Counted from the stretch's first letter, positions 1 through 11,719 are shown. The stretch: 64,000 nt of DNA from Panorpa germanica (GCA_963678705.1 OY783210.1:15749331-15813330); one strand, 5' to 3'. Numbers and translations are program-made. Notes: generated from the sequence alone by a model not told the origin.

Positions 1-117
1 ATTCTAAAAATAATACCCCCTTTTTTATATTATCATACTTACGTTAAGTAACTCTTATTTGAAGATCTCTTTTCATTTTGTATTCAAATCAGTTACAGTG
101 TTTTTCTTTATTTTCCA

Positions 118-353
118 GAGGGAAAACCAAAATATTGTCATACGACATGTACTGGTACCATAACAAAGATAGAACTCCCACAAAAATATATTTTTTCATT
201 ATTTTTATATTTCTCTGTTTATTTACAATTCTACATTTTTTCTTTGCGATGTTCCATTTGAATACAGATCTTTCAGTATGGGACTGGGATTCCTTCAGTG
301 ATGGTCGATTACTTTGGTTAAGAAATATTTGTTTTTTTTTTTCGAAAAATTAG
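118..353 (+). CDS. Candidate 3'-terminal exon with one membrane segment
   Basis: An open frame starts directly after a good splice acceptor (pyrimidine-rich TTTCTTTATTTTCCAG ending at 117) and runs to a TAG at 351-353. The peptide has a polar start (GKTKILSYDMYWYHNKDRTP), then about 23 very hydrophobic residues (IYFFIIFIFLCLFTILHFFF) that look like a transmembrane helix, then an acidic, Trp-rich stretch (SVWDWDSFSDG). It would be the last exon of a gene lying off the left edge. I do not recognise the family. An ATG exists at 78, before the acceptor, so an unspliced reading is also possible. The final codons are encoded by a T homopolymer, which argues for caution, and hydrophobic runs arise easily from T-rich DNA. 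Confidence 0.25.
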
Positions 354-1064
354 AACGTAATGTGGGGTAAGGGGATGTGAAGGGAGCGGGAAGGGACCAT
401 CACAGCTGGTGGCAAGATGTGTTTTGTTATTATTTGGGGTCTCAGGTATAAGAATCCGACCATAGTTGCCGGTCCTCACATTTTGCATTCTCAACTACCA
501 CTAGCGCCCGGGCACTATTTGATAACCAGTTTATGTCAAAAAATTATCAATAAATAAAATTAAATTCGTTGGTATGTAAAACATGACATAAAATTTTAAT
601 TTTTATATTATTGTTATTTTGGAGCACTTGAAAAAAATGAAAACAAAAAATAGCTAAAATATGTATAAGACATTTTATTCGGAATTGTAAATTTTTATTC
701 AAACTTATGTGTTGTTCTGAAATCAAAGACTTTTATTTTAGTTATTTATATACACATTATAATAATTACACTATTTAACTTAAATCATACTATCTTACCT
801 GAAATCAAAGAAACGACATTGAAAGTTTATTATTTAAATTGTCAATTCCTTTTTATCTAATTTTATAACAACGTACATTATGCACAATGAGTTTTGTCAG
901 GTTCAAATATCAACTGTATTTGCCGTTGGCACACACTACAATGAAAGTAGCTATAACTTATACATACCGTTAGCTCATCTGACCAGAATGCAATTGTAAT
1001 ATCTCTGGTCAGTGTTACCAACTAAAAAAATATAATTTCTGTACATATGTATATCTTAACTTAA
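354..1064. other. Intergenic stretch with a small GC-richer patch and a fold-back
   Basis: No gene recognised. The patch at about 360-520 is G-rich (GGGGTAAGGGGATGTGAAGG) and then mixed, without an ORF. At 925-1024 there is an imperfect inverted pair (GTTGGCACAC against GTGTTACCAAC) enclosing a perfect 9-bp pair, CTGACCAGA/TCTGGTCAG, at roughly 979-1015. This may be a small MITE relic. The rest is plain AT-rich DNA. Confidence 0.5.
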
Positions 1065-1150
1065 GACCTTCTTTTGTAACTTTTTATCTAGCGTCACTCA
1101 TTTGTTTGGTAATATTGTGAAATAAAATTGTCGAAAATCAAAATGCAACT
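1065..1150 (+). repeat. Interspersed repeat H, copy 1
   Basis: This segment shares a core (CATTTGTTTGGTAATATTG, then AAATAAAATTGT, then AAAATGCAACTT) with 25362-25414 and 59800-59888, all on the plus strand. The common AATAAA suggests the 3' end of a transcribed element or an LTR, but the family is not identified. Confidence 0.6.
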
Positions 1151-1504
1151 TGAGATTAGGTTTTTATTTGCCAATATTAACAAACAAATGAAAATTTTAC
1201 TAGTCTAATATGAGGGCTTTGAGAAAACCTATTAATTGGAAGACTATATCGATAAATAAAGCGCTTTTTTAAATCACTGAATTATCAAACTACCATCGTA
1301 TCTTTAGTTCAATAATATAACTATTTGAATCATTCATAAAGTAGAATATCTGTGTTCTAAAATTAATTAATTATCACTCTGTTTTATGCTGTATCTAATT
1401 TTAAGTCACTATTCGATTTTGCTAAATTACCACCTTCGATTAGTTTATTTTAAAGTTCCTAGGCTAGACTTTTATCTAGATCTCCAATAAATAAAATTAA
1501 AATA

Positions 1505-2089
1505 CGAGGCATGTTTTTTAAGTAAGTACCGTTTTGCGATTCCGCCTTTGCAGCGCTACGGTCGGCGTTCCGCGCATGCACGCTGGTTACCTACATCTCT
1601 TTTCTACGCACTGACGCCATTACAGTCTGATTCTTCATTGTACACGTTGTTTACTGAGTGTTTAAGATGCCTCCGACAATCGTGAGTCCCGCCGATTGTG
1701 AAGTACGGGCTGTTATACGATTTCTTAGTGCTAAAGGCGTAAAACCGATCGATATTCATCGTGAGATCTGTGAAGACGGACAAAACATTATGAGTGATGG
1801 AATGGTAAGGAAATGGGTGAGAGCAATTAAAGATGGCCGCAAGTCAAAGGCCGCATGACGAAGTCAAAACAGTTGTGATACAGTGGTTAACAAGTCAGGC
1901 GGCAGAATTTTATGAGGAGGGTATTCAAAAACTGGTGCCACGTTATGACAAGTGCCTCAATATTCACGGAAATTATGTAGAAAAGTAGATTAAGGTACAG
2001 GCTTTCATGTAAAAATGTAAAATTATTGCGATATCTTTGCACGTCTTTTTTTAATTCCAAAACGGTACTTACTTAAAAAACATGCCTCG
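1505..2089 (+). mobile_element. Mariner-family deletion derivative, copy A
   Basis: About 30-bp terminal inverted repeats begin CGAGGCATGTTTTTTAAGTA and are flanked by TA dinucleotides at 1503-1504 and 2090-2091, as expected for IS630/Tc1/mariner insertion. Inside, the ORF opening at 1658 encodes a mariner-type N-terminal helix-turn-helix region (starts MPPTIVSPADCEVRAVIRFL and includes MVRKWVRAIKDGR). It then jumps straight to the transposase C-terminus in another frame (VIQWLTSQAAEFYEEG, then LVPRYDKC), ending near 1988. The whole catalytic D,D,D region, several hundred bases, is missing. The element is therefore non-autonomous. The left 150 bp are far more GC-rich than the surroundings. 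Confidence 0.93.
1658..1858 (+). pseudogene. Truncated mariner transposase N-terminus
   Basis: A 66-codon ORF. The DNA-binding region of a mariner transposase is intact for about 58 residues. The frame is then lost in a short local duplication around 1839-1870 (GGCCGCAAGTCAAAGGCCGC), where a stop appears before the C-terminal remnant. No catalytic residues are present, so it could at most make a DNA-binding fragment that competes for the inverted repeats. That role is inferred, not shown. Confidence 0.85.
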
Positions 2090-2091
2090 TA

Positions 2092-3884
2092 TAAATTCAT
2101 AAATGCTACAGAAATAAACTTTATAGAGTACTTTTCCATCACTGATATGCATATTCTACAACACGTTCCATAGGGATTGTGAAAATCCCTTTAGTTTTCC
2201 TCGAATTTCCATTTTGATATTACTATATTTAAATACGTGCCCACGTCAGGATCTTATATTCTTTTTGACTTACTGACTTACGAAGAAGACAATGAAATAG
2301 AAGATACCGGGTTTCACGATATCTACGTCTACCTTTCTACGTCTTTAAAGTTCTACGGTCGTTACGATTATATTCCTTTAGCATAACTCACTCGTATCTT
2401 CTTCTTCTTCTTCTTCTTTTGTATGAGAATTGAATTATCGAAGTTATATACGTACAAATGAAACTTTCTTTTTCACAAAGCTTTCTATTAATGTCTATAA
2501 TAGAATTTTGGTATTTCTAACTCGATGATAATAAATTATAATTATTCTTTTGTTAAATATTAATTGTTTTATGTTTATCTTCATTACGGTAAAGATTGCA
2601 AAGTACGAAAACTAATATACAGAGAATATGTTTTATCTTACTATGTATTTGAGTTTATTTCTTAATCGAATTATTTTCGATTCCGACTCGTTATCACTCC
2701 TAATTACAGTTACGTGTATTTAAGGCTTATCTAACATAATAAAAGTTAAAAAGTTACGTAAACTATATTACCTGACATAAAACGTTATATAACCTATATT
2801 ACAGCTTTTTGAAAAATATATCGACACTATTGCGTATTAGTATTATTGCATTCTTTAGACTCTTTTTTAATGATTACAAAATCTTGAGACGTTCTTTTTA
2901 AGGATTAAAAGTTTTTAGAATAGTTGTAAAATAATAAAATAAGACTCTTTTAGATTAAATATTATTAGGTTTTCCTTCTGTTAAAAATATTATATGAATG
3001 TAACGTAACATACACGTTTAGCGTAACTGATTTTACCAGCCCGCTCAAATTTGGCGTAGTAATTTAGTATAGTACAATTATCAAGAGTATTTTTAAATTA
3101 CAAATTTCCGTTACTTTTTGAACACTAATTTTATTATCGTTCTATATCACAACATTATATGAAAACTTTATAGGTTACTACAACTGCTGCTAGTGCTGTG
3201 AAGTTTGATTTTGCATCTCTTTTATGCAGCGATGGAAAAGCTAAGCAAATGGTTGTACCAATCATTTTTTATTTATTTTATTAAGTTTTCATTTTTATTT
3301 CACTCTTATTATTATAGAGCCAAAAATGACCATTTTAATCGTTACTAAGTTGTATAATTAAGCGAGTTGAATATAAATCATTGGAGATTTAAGGTTCTGA
3401 AAGCCAATTCTGACTTTCCAACTTTATCAATATACAATGCTGTTTTATATAAATAGTTTACACCCCAATTTCTAGCTCTATAGAAGGTGCTTGGTTGTCG
3501 GTGATAGAATAGACAACGTAAAATAGAACTAAATAAACACAAAAAAATTATTTCAATCTCTAAAAAATGTCTCTGTTGCATGTTGAAATAAAAGCAAAAG
3601 CCGTCGTGAATTTAGCATATTTCAACGTAGCATATTTCTATAATATCTCCACCATGTAAAGCATGTGTTTGAACCCCGCATACCCAGAATAATTCCATAC
3701 GAAACATAGGAGAATATTTCATTACATATGGGTCAACAGTTAGGAATTTTGTAAGCATCCGAATATAAAACAAAAACCACAGCAGAACACAAAACATTTA
3801 TATCTCTGTCTAATTTTAGACCTTTAATTACGTATAAAATATAAGCTACACAATATGCTTATGGTATTTAACATTCTTTATACG
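2092..3884. other. AT-rich intergenic DNA with a (CTT)n tract
   Basis: No gene recognised. A short CTT microsatellite lies at about 2398-2418. The minus-strand ORFs at 3378-3581 and 3612-3797 show no domain, splice context or repeat relation and look like chance. Confidence 0.6.
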
Positions 3885-3939
3885 TTAATTCTTCATTTTC
3901 TTATTTTTTATGAATATTTTAAGTCTGAGAGTGATGTCA

Positions 3940-4165
3940 TCTCGATTTCCCCTGTATCTTGAATGGTGAAGCTGTGTAGCTCGTGTTATCGCGTCAGACG
4001 CAGCTGTGTACGATCGGATAAGATTGCCACGGGGCAAGATTCTCTTTCTGGTAACGCAATGACAAACAAGATAGGGAAAACACGCGTGAATCGTTTCCTC
4101 CAGCTCTGGGCACAAGGGTTCAACCCTTCAGGCAGTGTCGTGCGCTTGTATTCCACGTATTCACG
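3940..4165. other. GC-richer island open in several frames, function unknown
   Basis: About 220 bases stand out from the AT-rich background and carry overlapping open frames, one plus (3963-4178) and two minus (3885-4115, 3986-4267). None resembles a known protein. Simultaneous openness in three frames with raised GC fits an exon, a conserved non-coding block or an old repeat, and these cannot be told apart here. A palindromic AAGGGTTCAACCCTT lies near 4116-4130. Confidence 0.3.
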
Positions 4166-4269
4166 TTTGAATTCATAAATGTACATAGAATTGATAATCA
4201 AAATTGTCTCTGTATTTAAGATAATGTTTTCTTTTATAAATCTTGATAATAAATTACCGTACGTCACTG

Positions 4270-5006
4270 ACTTAATACTGAGTTAACATTGAATATGTCG
4301 AAAGAATCTGCGATGAAGCAGAGACATCTTTAATCATAGATGTACCACGTGATGTGACACATGACAGCAACTCGTACAGATATAAAAAAGCGTTGAAAAT
4401 GATGATTTAATACTTATAAGATCTCGACTTACACGTGAATGTAGATGGAATTGTATAGCTGCATCTACAACCCAAAATTAAATATGTATAGAAATTTATA
4501 AAGTGACTTATATTACTTACTTATATGTAAATGGTACGAAATTAATTGTAATGATTTTTGATAGCGCTTTATAATAATGTTAAACATGAAAAACCAAACA
4601 AAGTTGCATGTATTTAAGTTTTATTTAACAATAAAGAATTAACTTTTATTAATAATTTATTTCTATGTGTTTAATCCTATCACCAAGGACCTTCTACATT
4701 ATTGGAAGTATCTAGGGTGTTGTGGCCCCATATATGTTTATTACACCACTGCGTTATAAGTGTTATGATTATAAATGCTGCCTTTATAGATTGGATAACA
4801 ATATGCAGACAATATGAGTTTGGTTGTTGTTAATTTAACTAAATATTCCTTTAATGCAAATCCACTCTCTGAAGGTACTCCCAAATACAAACAGTGCAAC
4901 ATCTAATGATATCTTGTAACATGCAGTTATCTGAAAAGAAAAACATTCAACTTCAAATGATATGTGCGGGATGCCATGAAAAATGATCTGATCAAGATTT
5001 AGACAT
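4270..5006. other. Intergenic, nothing recognised
   Basis: AT-rich DNA without a supported ORF, repeat or RNA gene. The minus ORF at 4835-5029 runs into the neighbouring inverted-repeat element and is not convincing. Confidence 0.6.
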
Positions 5007-5214
5007 TCCAGTAAACATTTTGGAGTCACTTTGCCATCATATTGAAGATGCGTATGATATTTTTGTCATGAAAGAGTATATTTTATCGGCTACAAATAGC
5101 GAAACCACTCCATCGTCGAAATACAAATGAAGATAAAGTTGATGTGAACTATAATTGAAGTGCAATGGTGATAGAAACGTCACAAAATGGACACCTCACC
5201 AAATTGTTTACTAG
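5007..5214 (+). mobile_element. TIR element family CCAGTAAAC, copy 1
   Basis: The left end CCAGTAAACATTTTGGAGT and the right end TCACCAAATTGTTTACTAGG are inverted copies of each other. The interior matches the reverse complement of 49488-49746 over most of its length (for example AAGTGCAATGGTGATAGAAA and AAGATAAAGTTGATGTGAAC). It has no ORF and is a short non-autonomous DNA element of unassigned superfamily. A third copy is at 39236-39610. Confidence 0.75.
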
Positions 5215-5215
5215 G

Positions 5216-6300
5216 TAGATATAAAAAATTATTCGGCGAATAAGACCAAAGTTGTTACAATTGCCGTAAAACTGAAGAAACAGAATAATATAATATAAAT
5301 TTAACGCAATAGTCTACAAAAATTAACTAGGTGCCGTTTTCTCAATTTCCAAATTCAAGTTATGTTATAACTTAAGTTTAACCTAAAATATGGGTTTTCC
5401 TATTCTAGTTCTGTCTTGGAACAGTTATCTGACGAAATATGTAACCGAGGCATTTTGCTTGTAATCGAGAGATAACGAGAACTGAGAAACAAAAGTATCA
5501 ATCAAGATTTATAAAGAACTACAGCTAACTCAAAATTAAAATTTCGACCTTAATTTTAATATAAAGCTTTTTATACTATAGCATACAACAATTTTACATC
5601 ATGACATTAGATATTAAGCATAATGTAAACGCAGCTTACATACAGGTTTGACAAATATGACTCCACATAACTAAGGCTTCAAATTTAATCCTCTGTCTGT
5701 TCAAGTGTGGAATTGTAGACGAGATATTTTTCATCCACCTCCAACTTCTTGTTCTGGTTTTCCTCGATCTTTCTACTCGGTGTTATTTGATACCTTTTTC
5801 TTTGTTGAGACATTAATCAGTTGTTAGTTAACGGAGCTTTTCCGGACCCCGTCTTTGATGCGCGCGCAGTGTTTAATGTTCATTTATGACACTAATTGGA
5901 ATGTGTTCACTCAAATTAATTACTCATGTAGTATTTAATGTTAGAGGAAGGATTTCGTTGTGATAATTATTTGGGAGGAGCTGATGTAGTTATATTTATC
6001 AGTCGAGGAGGATCATGGCATGTTAACTGTATTTGTAAGTTTGTAACCAACTCCACGTTATCGTAAGAACAAATAGACAATTTCCCAAATTCCACTTGAT
6101 AGAATTGAGATTGTGGCAAACTGGATGAAAAGCGTTTTAGAAAAGGAAAATAATTTCGAGTGTTTTTCTCAAGAGTATTATAAAAGTTAAAGAAGAAATT
6201 CATTTACCTATTTTACGCTGACCTTTCGATTTTTCGCACTGAACGAATCGCATTCTCCAGAAAATTTGTGTCTATCTATTATTTATATAAAAAAAACTTG
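5216..6300. other. Intergenic, nothing recognised
   Basis: No convincing ORF or repeat. The base composition is ordinary for the window. Confidence 0.55.
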
Positions 6301-6301
6301 A

Positions 6302-6565
6302 GAAGGATTGTCAGATTTAAATTGGGAAACGAGGAGAAAGGAAACAGATACTGGGCAAATAGCTAGGAAAGGATAGAAAAATTGGAGCACATTAAGTTTT
6401 CATGTGAGAAAAAAGTAATAAGCGAAAAGAATATTAGGCAGTTATTAAAGGGAGGTAGTGAAGGGAAGAGGTGGATGGCGGAGATAGAGAAAAGGAACGA
6501 GGAAAGAGAAGGAATTGCAGAGTAGAAACAGGAGAGAGAGTAGCAGGAGGAGCGAAGCATTAGCA
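6302..6565 (+). pseudogene. Degenerate non-LTR retrotransposon C-terminus
   Basis: The plus strand reads FKLGNEEKGNRYW, then a stop and a short deletion, then LEHIKF and QLLKGGSEGKRWMAEIEKR. This parallels the better copy at 43373-43930. The deletion removes the C-x2-C half of the zinc knuckle that the other copy keeps. The strand is very purine-rich, as in all copies of this family here. Minus-strand ORFs across it (6363-6560, 6445-6720) are shadows. Confidence 0.75.
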
Positions 6566-7242
6566 GTTTTGTTTTTATTTTTATAAGGATAAATTTTTAG
6601 ATTTTTTTTCGTTTGGAAGGAGTGAGAATGTTTAAATTTAATAAGGATCAAAATTAAGCACAATGACATGTAAATAAATGAGTTAAGGCACAAGAATGTA
6701 GTGCCAAATGACCAACGCAACGATGTGTCAAAATTTCAAGTGAATCGAGCGGACACTTCTCGAGTTTTGCGAGCACAAACTTATGCAAGTTGAATTGTTA
6801 TCCCGGCATTAATAATAATTATTTTTTTGAAATATAACGGAAATATTTCATATCAGTTTTAAAATCTTGTACAAATCAATATACGCATGAAATATGTACG
6901 AGTATGAAAGAGGCGAACAAATAAATTCATTGTATTTAAGTTTTAGGAAAAATAAATATTTACGTATTTCTAATTCAAGAAATTTATGCAAACGAAAAAC
7001 AAATAAAAGTTTTATATAAAAAATAAATAAAACTCACTCAACAAGAAAGTGATACGACCCGAAAACAAAAGAAAAGACAAATAAAGAAATACTTTTTAGT
7101 AAAATATAGGCTGTTTGTGTGTGGCATTTCAAATTTTATATCCTCGTGTCATAAATTGCCTCGTTGAATAACAAAATTGCTCTGAATAGTGACATCAGCA
7201 GATGCGCGTACTAGCGATTAAGAAGCCACGGGACGTTACATA
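6566..7242. other. AT-rich DNA after the retrotransposon relic
   Basis: No gene recognised. A block at about 6715-6790 (AAATTTCAAGTGAATCGAGC) has the look of a repeat terminus but has no second copy that I could find. Confidence 0.5.
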
Positions 7243-7829
7243 CGAGGCGTGTTTTTTAAGTAAGTACCGTTTTGGAATTAAAAAAAGACGTGCAAAGATA
7301 TCGCAATAATTTTATTTTTACATGAAAGCCTGTACCTTAATCTACTTTTCTGCAGCCATTACAGTCTGATTCTTCATTGTATACGTTGTTTACTGAGTGT
7401 TTAAGATGCCTCCGACAATCGTGAGTCCCGCCGCTTGTGAAGTACGGGCTGTTATACGATTTCTTAGTGCTAAAGGCGTAAAACTGATCGATATTCATCG
7501 TGAGATCTGTGAAGTTTACGGACAAAACATTATGAGTGATGGAATGGTAAGGAAATGGGTGAGAGCATTTAAAGATGGCCGCACAAATGTGCATGATGAA
7601 AAAAGTCAAAACAGTTGTGATACAGTGGTTAACAAGTCAGGCGGCAGAATTTTATGAGGAGGGTATTCAAAAACTGGTGCCACGTTATGACAAGTGCCTT
7701 AATATTCACGGAAATTATGTAGAAAAGTAGATTAAGGTACAGGCTTTCATGTAAAAATAAAATTATTGCGATATCTTTGCACGTATTTTTTTAATTCCAA
7801 AACGGTACTCACTTAAAAAACACGCCTCG
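7243..7829 (+). mobile_element. Mariner-family deletion derivative, copy B, with duplicated inverted end
   Basis: The ends are CGAGGCGTGTTTTTTAAGTA and its inverse, flanked by TA at 7241-7242 and 7830-7831. Interior and length match copy A, and both share the same loss of the catalytic core. Unlike copy A, the first 100 or so bases (to about 7351) are an inverted copy of the last 100 or so bases. This includes the reverse complement of the transposase stop region (GTAGATTAAGGTACAGGC), giving very long inverted repeats. The switch back to normal 5' sequence occurs in a CTTTTCT shared by both ends. Confidence 0.93.
7397..7657 (+). pseudogene. Truncated mariner transposase N-terminus
   Basis: An 86-codon ORF holding the helix-turn-helix region through KDGRTNVHDE, then out-of-frame sequence of the transposase 3' part (SQNSCDTVVNKSGG). 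At the deletion junction it keeps about 7 more correct residues than copy A, so copy B is closer to the shared deleted progenitor. No catalytic domain is present. Confidence 0.85.
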
Positions 7830-7831
7830 TA

Positions 7832-8710
7832 TAATCATACCCTTACTTCACAATATATTCACATGTCCCGTGCCTGCTTAATACGCTGAAAGTTATAGAC
7901 ACATAAGGTAAACATGTGACTACTAAAAAAAGATTCGGAATATGATAACTCATATGATTTACTTAATAACTTAAATAAAACATCGTTGACATATTGATGG
8001 TGTAATAGGGACTGTCGTTCTCAAAATATATTATATTTAGTCAATGCTAGTTTTAAAGTTTAATAAAAAACGACTTTTTATTTAAGAAAATAAACAAGAA
8101 TATGTAAACATTGTTTATTAATTGTATATGTGAATGAAGCGACAGTTGTATAAAAAATTATGTAAGAAAATAATATTGTATAAACAATTTATTCATTTTT
8201 GTCTTCTTATGTTTATTTGTTATTGTTATAAAAGCCTCGAGTAACGCAGTTGAGTAGATGCCTTAGTTATACATTTTGTAAAAATGTTCTATATATTAAA
8301 AGAAGTTATCTATTAATCTCTATTGATATTAGCTAATAAAAGCGCAGTTAAATGGGGTGCAATTAGAGTAATAATCTTTCATGACTTTAAAAATTTAGTA
8401 CTCAGAAAAAAGTAATATTTAGGGAAAGTTCACTAGTGACAATCGTAGGCAAGAGTATAGTCGGATATTAAGTATAAACGTTATGTACATAACCGGTCAA
8501 ACAATCCAAAAAAGCTTTCCTAAATAATTCCTCTGCAATATATCATTCTCTGTAGGACCGTTTTCGAAATATAGTCCTAAGTTAAACGATGCCTTTTCAT
8601 AATTTGTAGGCCTTTTTTATAATAAATATGCGCAGTTTAATTATTAATATATCGCTTCACAGCTGGTCAAAACATTTGAAATTCTGTAATTAAATCAAAG
8701 ATACTTATCT
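7832..8710. other. Intergenic, nothing recognised
   Basis: AT-rich DNA with no supported ORF, repeat or RNA gene. Confidence 0.6.
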
Positions 8711-8921
8711 AGGGTTTTTCAACAAGAAGTGTCATTTTAAATCTCATACCATTTTTTAAGTGTCAACATACAACCGTAATTGTGGTTATATTTGGCAATA
8801 ATTCTTTTTATTACAAAGATCAGAGTTTGTACTTTAGGTTAAAATAAAAATGTCATAATTTTTCACGAAAATATTGCGTTTTTCTCTTGATTTAAAACGA
8901 CACCTCTTGTTGAAACACACT
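8711..8921. mobile_element. Short MITE with about 33-bp inverted repeats
   Basis: The left end AGGGTTTTTCAACAAGAAGT and the right end, read in reverse as AGTGTGTTTCAACAAGAGGT, continue matching to TTTTAAATC, giving about 33 bp at over 80% identity. The body is 211 bp and non-coding. A TA overlaps or neighbours each end, compatible with the Tc1/mariner group but not proof of it. Confidence 0.75.
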
Positions 8922-9350
8922 TTATTAACATCATGTTTAAATTTTAACAAATTCTGTAAACAAAATAGTTTCATTAATAAACTACTTTAATGATTTTCTT
9001 CAATAATTAAATTTCAGAACGGTATAAAAGCGAAAACTTATTTTTTATAAATTTCGATGTGTTAAAATGTATATAGTTTGTATTATGTTTTAAGATACTT
9101 GGATTTATATAGACTCGTATATTTTATACTATTTAGTAAACAACAGTATATATACTTGTATATAAAACACATTGACCCAGATTTCCACGATTTATGTCCA
9201 ACTCGTGGCTATTGAAAAGTTTTAATAAAACCAGGAAAACAGTTTATGTTATACGAGTATATAGAAGCGAACTCATCAATTTAAATAGCGACATATATTA
9301 ATCAGCTTAGATAAAAGAACAATTTACAAATAAATCAATTAATACATTTA
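8922..9350. other. Intergenic, nothing recognised
   Basis: AT-rich DNA without supported features. Confidence 0.6.
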
Positions 9351-9675
9351 TTAAAAGTCTAATATTAGTATAGAAAATCTGGCATTGAACCGTGCATTTT
9401 TGGTAAGCGGAAATTTTTTCTCACTATCAAATCTGGATTTAAATTTCCACAGTGGCGCGCACCTTAATTTGACAGCATTTTGGAATAATAGTGTAAACAA
9501 TTTTATTTGTTTATCTTGAAGCTTATCTTCAATACTGACTAATTCACTAATTAATTTTGAATCATTTAACAATAATTTAGTATTAACTGTAATCATTAAT
9601 TTGATATCCTTCATTAACCTTACAAGCACCCTTGGAAAGTTTGTCAACCATTTAATTCTTCTTAATTGCTGCGTG
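9351..9675 (-). CDS. Unrecognised minus-strand open frame, possible exon
   Basis: On the minus strand a 98-codon ORF begins at 9647. The same frame stays open upstream to a possible acceptor (GGATTCCAG, about 9680), adding DTQQLRRIKWL. The peptide looks protein-like: basic and amphipathic at the start (RVLVRLMKDIKLMITVN), then a charged helix (ELVSIEDKLQDKQIKLF), then a basic tail. I do not recognise the family. It could be an exon, an old transposon ORF or chance. Confidence 0.22.
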
Positions 9676-9689
9676 TCCTGGAATCCTTA

Positions 9690-11125
9690 GGATTGTTGAT
9701 TTATTAAAATATCTGTTTCTTATTAAAACGAGTCCATAAACATGTGAAACAACCCTTAACTAAGCTATAAAAGGTTACCCCAAGCTGGTTAGCGTCTGAA
9801 GCCTCCAGTGAAAAACTTCTGAATCGGCAAAGTTTTCCATATATCGCATATTTTTATAACTTCTTTACACACGTTCCAAGATATTGCCATATAAGAAATA
9901 GTATATTGAAGTTTCCTCTATTATCTCAAAAACTTCCCCTTTATCCCAAGGGTTCCGTTATCAAAATTTCTTTGCAAACTATTTTTTACTGCTGCTACTA
10001 TCAAAACAATCTGGTACAAAAATAGCTACAAATATCAGCAGAAAAAGGGAAAAGACATATTAAAGCCCTAAAAAGTTCATTGACTTTGCTTAAAACTCAC
10101 GTAACCGAAAAGAAGAAGCGCGTTAGTTGACAGGAAGAGGTATTAAAAATTCCCGCAAATCCCCAGGGAGATATTTAAAGCTCTCCCTAGTCACCCAAAG
10201 GGCCTGGGCCCTTCTTATTTTTCTGCTTTGCTATAATTAACGGAAACGACAATTAAAAAAACACTTAGGTTGTTTGTATTATGACTGTCGTGATTCGGGA
10301 CATGTAGTTGGGATTTCAGGACTGGATCTTCACAACTGGATCAGGATTTAGAGTTCGTTTCAAGTATATCGTTTCAAGATGACACAAATACTGTCTTAAA
10401 TAAAAACAGATTTCATTTCAAATAATTGTATTTATTTATTACTTTTATTGCTTGTTTTATTGACAGTGTAGACGACATACTATGCCTTTTTAAATATAAT
10501 TTGATAGATTTATAAAAGTGTTGAAATGTCTAACAGCGTGGAAAGGGTGGAACGGGAAAGGAAGAGAGCACCACTTTAAAATTGTAACTCTCTTTGTTTT
10601 TGGTTAGTGTTTTAAGTCGTGTGCTGCATTCATAGATAATAGAGCAACAGGAGACGCTAGGTACAGTTATGTATTGAGCTAATAATGAGGCCATGACACC
10701 ATAAATACTTCGGAAGAACTTACCATCGGAAATAAGAAGACGTTAAATTTAAGCGCGTGCGTTGACCGTCATACATCTTTAAATACATTTCAGGTTGTTC
10801 TGTATTATTTTTATGTAATTTCACTAATTCTACATTTTAAAAATATTATTAACATTAAATCCAAGAGCAGTGACATTTGGCAACAGTGGCACTAAGCCAA
10901 ATTTTTACCACATTTATTTATTTATTTTTTAAACATGTATTTTAGCAAAAATTATTTCAAGTACAAAATTAACCAGCACAGGAAGACATTGTTTTAGTTA
11001 GAATATCTGAAGGTTACTTTCTTTATTAAATATTAGGTAAGATAATTTATTGTTTCTTTTTATTTTATTTATGTATTTACCAAGAATCGAGCTATTAAAA
11101 CGATGGGGGGATGGGGGTTTTGGGT
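9690..11125. other. Intergenic DNA with small hairpins
   Basis: No gene recognised. Around 10155-10215 lie the hairpin AGGGAGA/TCTCCCT and the near-palindrome AAGGGCCTGGGCCCTT. At about 10875-10900 TTTGGC pairs with GCCAAA. These may be relics of small inverted-repeat elements. Confidence 0.5.
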
Positions 11126-11129
11126 TATG

Positions 11130-11625
11130 GTTTCAACTTTTTTTTTCATTTTTTATTTATATTGATATATAACATATGAAGTTTATAGTGTGAAAATTTG
11201 AAGTCGATTGGAGTAAAACAATCGCAGATACAGAGTTTTAAGTCTTCACCTCTCTGGTCTGATTTCATCTTTCTTTGAAACTTATAAACACGTTTTTCTC
11301 ACACATAGCTTTTTCAGAGTCGGTGCTCTCTCAAGCTCAAAATCTACTAGACCGATGCTTTTGAAATTTTGCACACTCTTTTTTACATAAATGCCGAGGT
11401 AACGCGGTTGAGTTTTGTTTTAAATTTAAATTTTAACGTATTTTAAAATAACAAATTTTGTGACGTCTGCGGAAATTCGTTGTCAGTGCCATATTTCTTG
11501 ATATTTATTTATGAAAATTACACAAAGTATTCTTCGAATGTTATTTTATCATGTAGTAATTACAGAAATAATTATATATTAACTATTACGTCAAAAAACA
11601 TTATCGAAAGTATGCTTGACCTTAC
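11130..11625 (+). repeat. Interspersed repeat G, copy 1
   Basis: This matches 26497-27120 in direct orientation and 60790-61232 inverted. Shared blocks include GTGTGAAAATTTGAAGTCGA, GAGTTTTAAGTCTTCACCT, CTTTTTCAGAG, AAAATCTACT and TTTGAAATTTTGCACACT. The ORF at 11480-11716 sits at its 3' side and has a counterpart in copy 2. Differences between the two are mostly amino-acid changing, so the frame is not under visible protein constraint. The class of element is not identified. Confidence 0.8.
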
Positions 11626-11719
11626 CCTTAAAGTAATGTCAAGCTTGTTGTTAGCTATTTTGAGTATAACAATTACCCTTGCGTTAATATTAATACAACT
11701 TTTATCCAATAATTAAAGT

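Noticed and set aside
3655-3690. Possible Pol III B box in GTTTGAACCCCGC
   Set aside because: No A box at the right spacing on the minus strand and no stem pairing.
6363-6720. Minus ORFs rich in Ser, Leu and Phe over 6363-6720, 23039-23351, 43370-43630 and 59164-59527
   Set aside because: Antisense shadows of the purine-rich retrotransposon strand.
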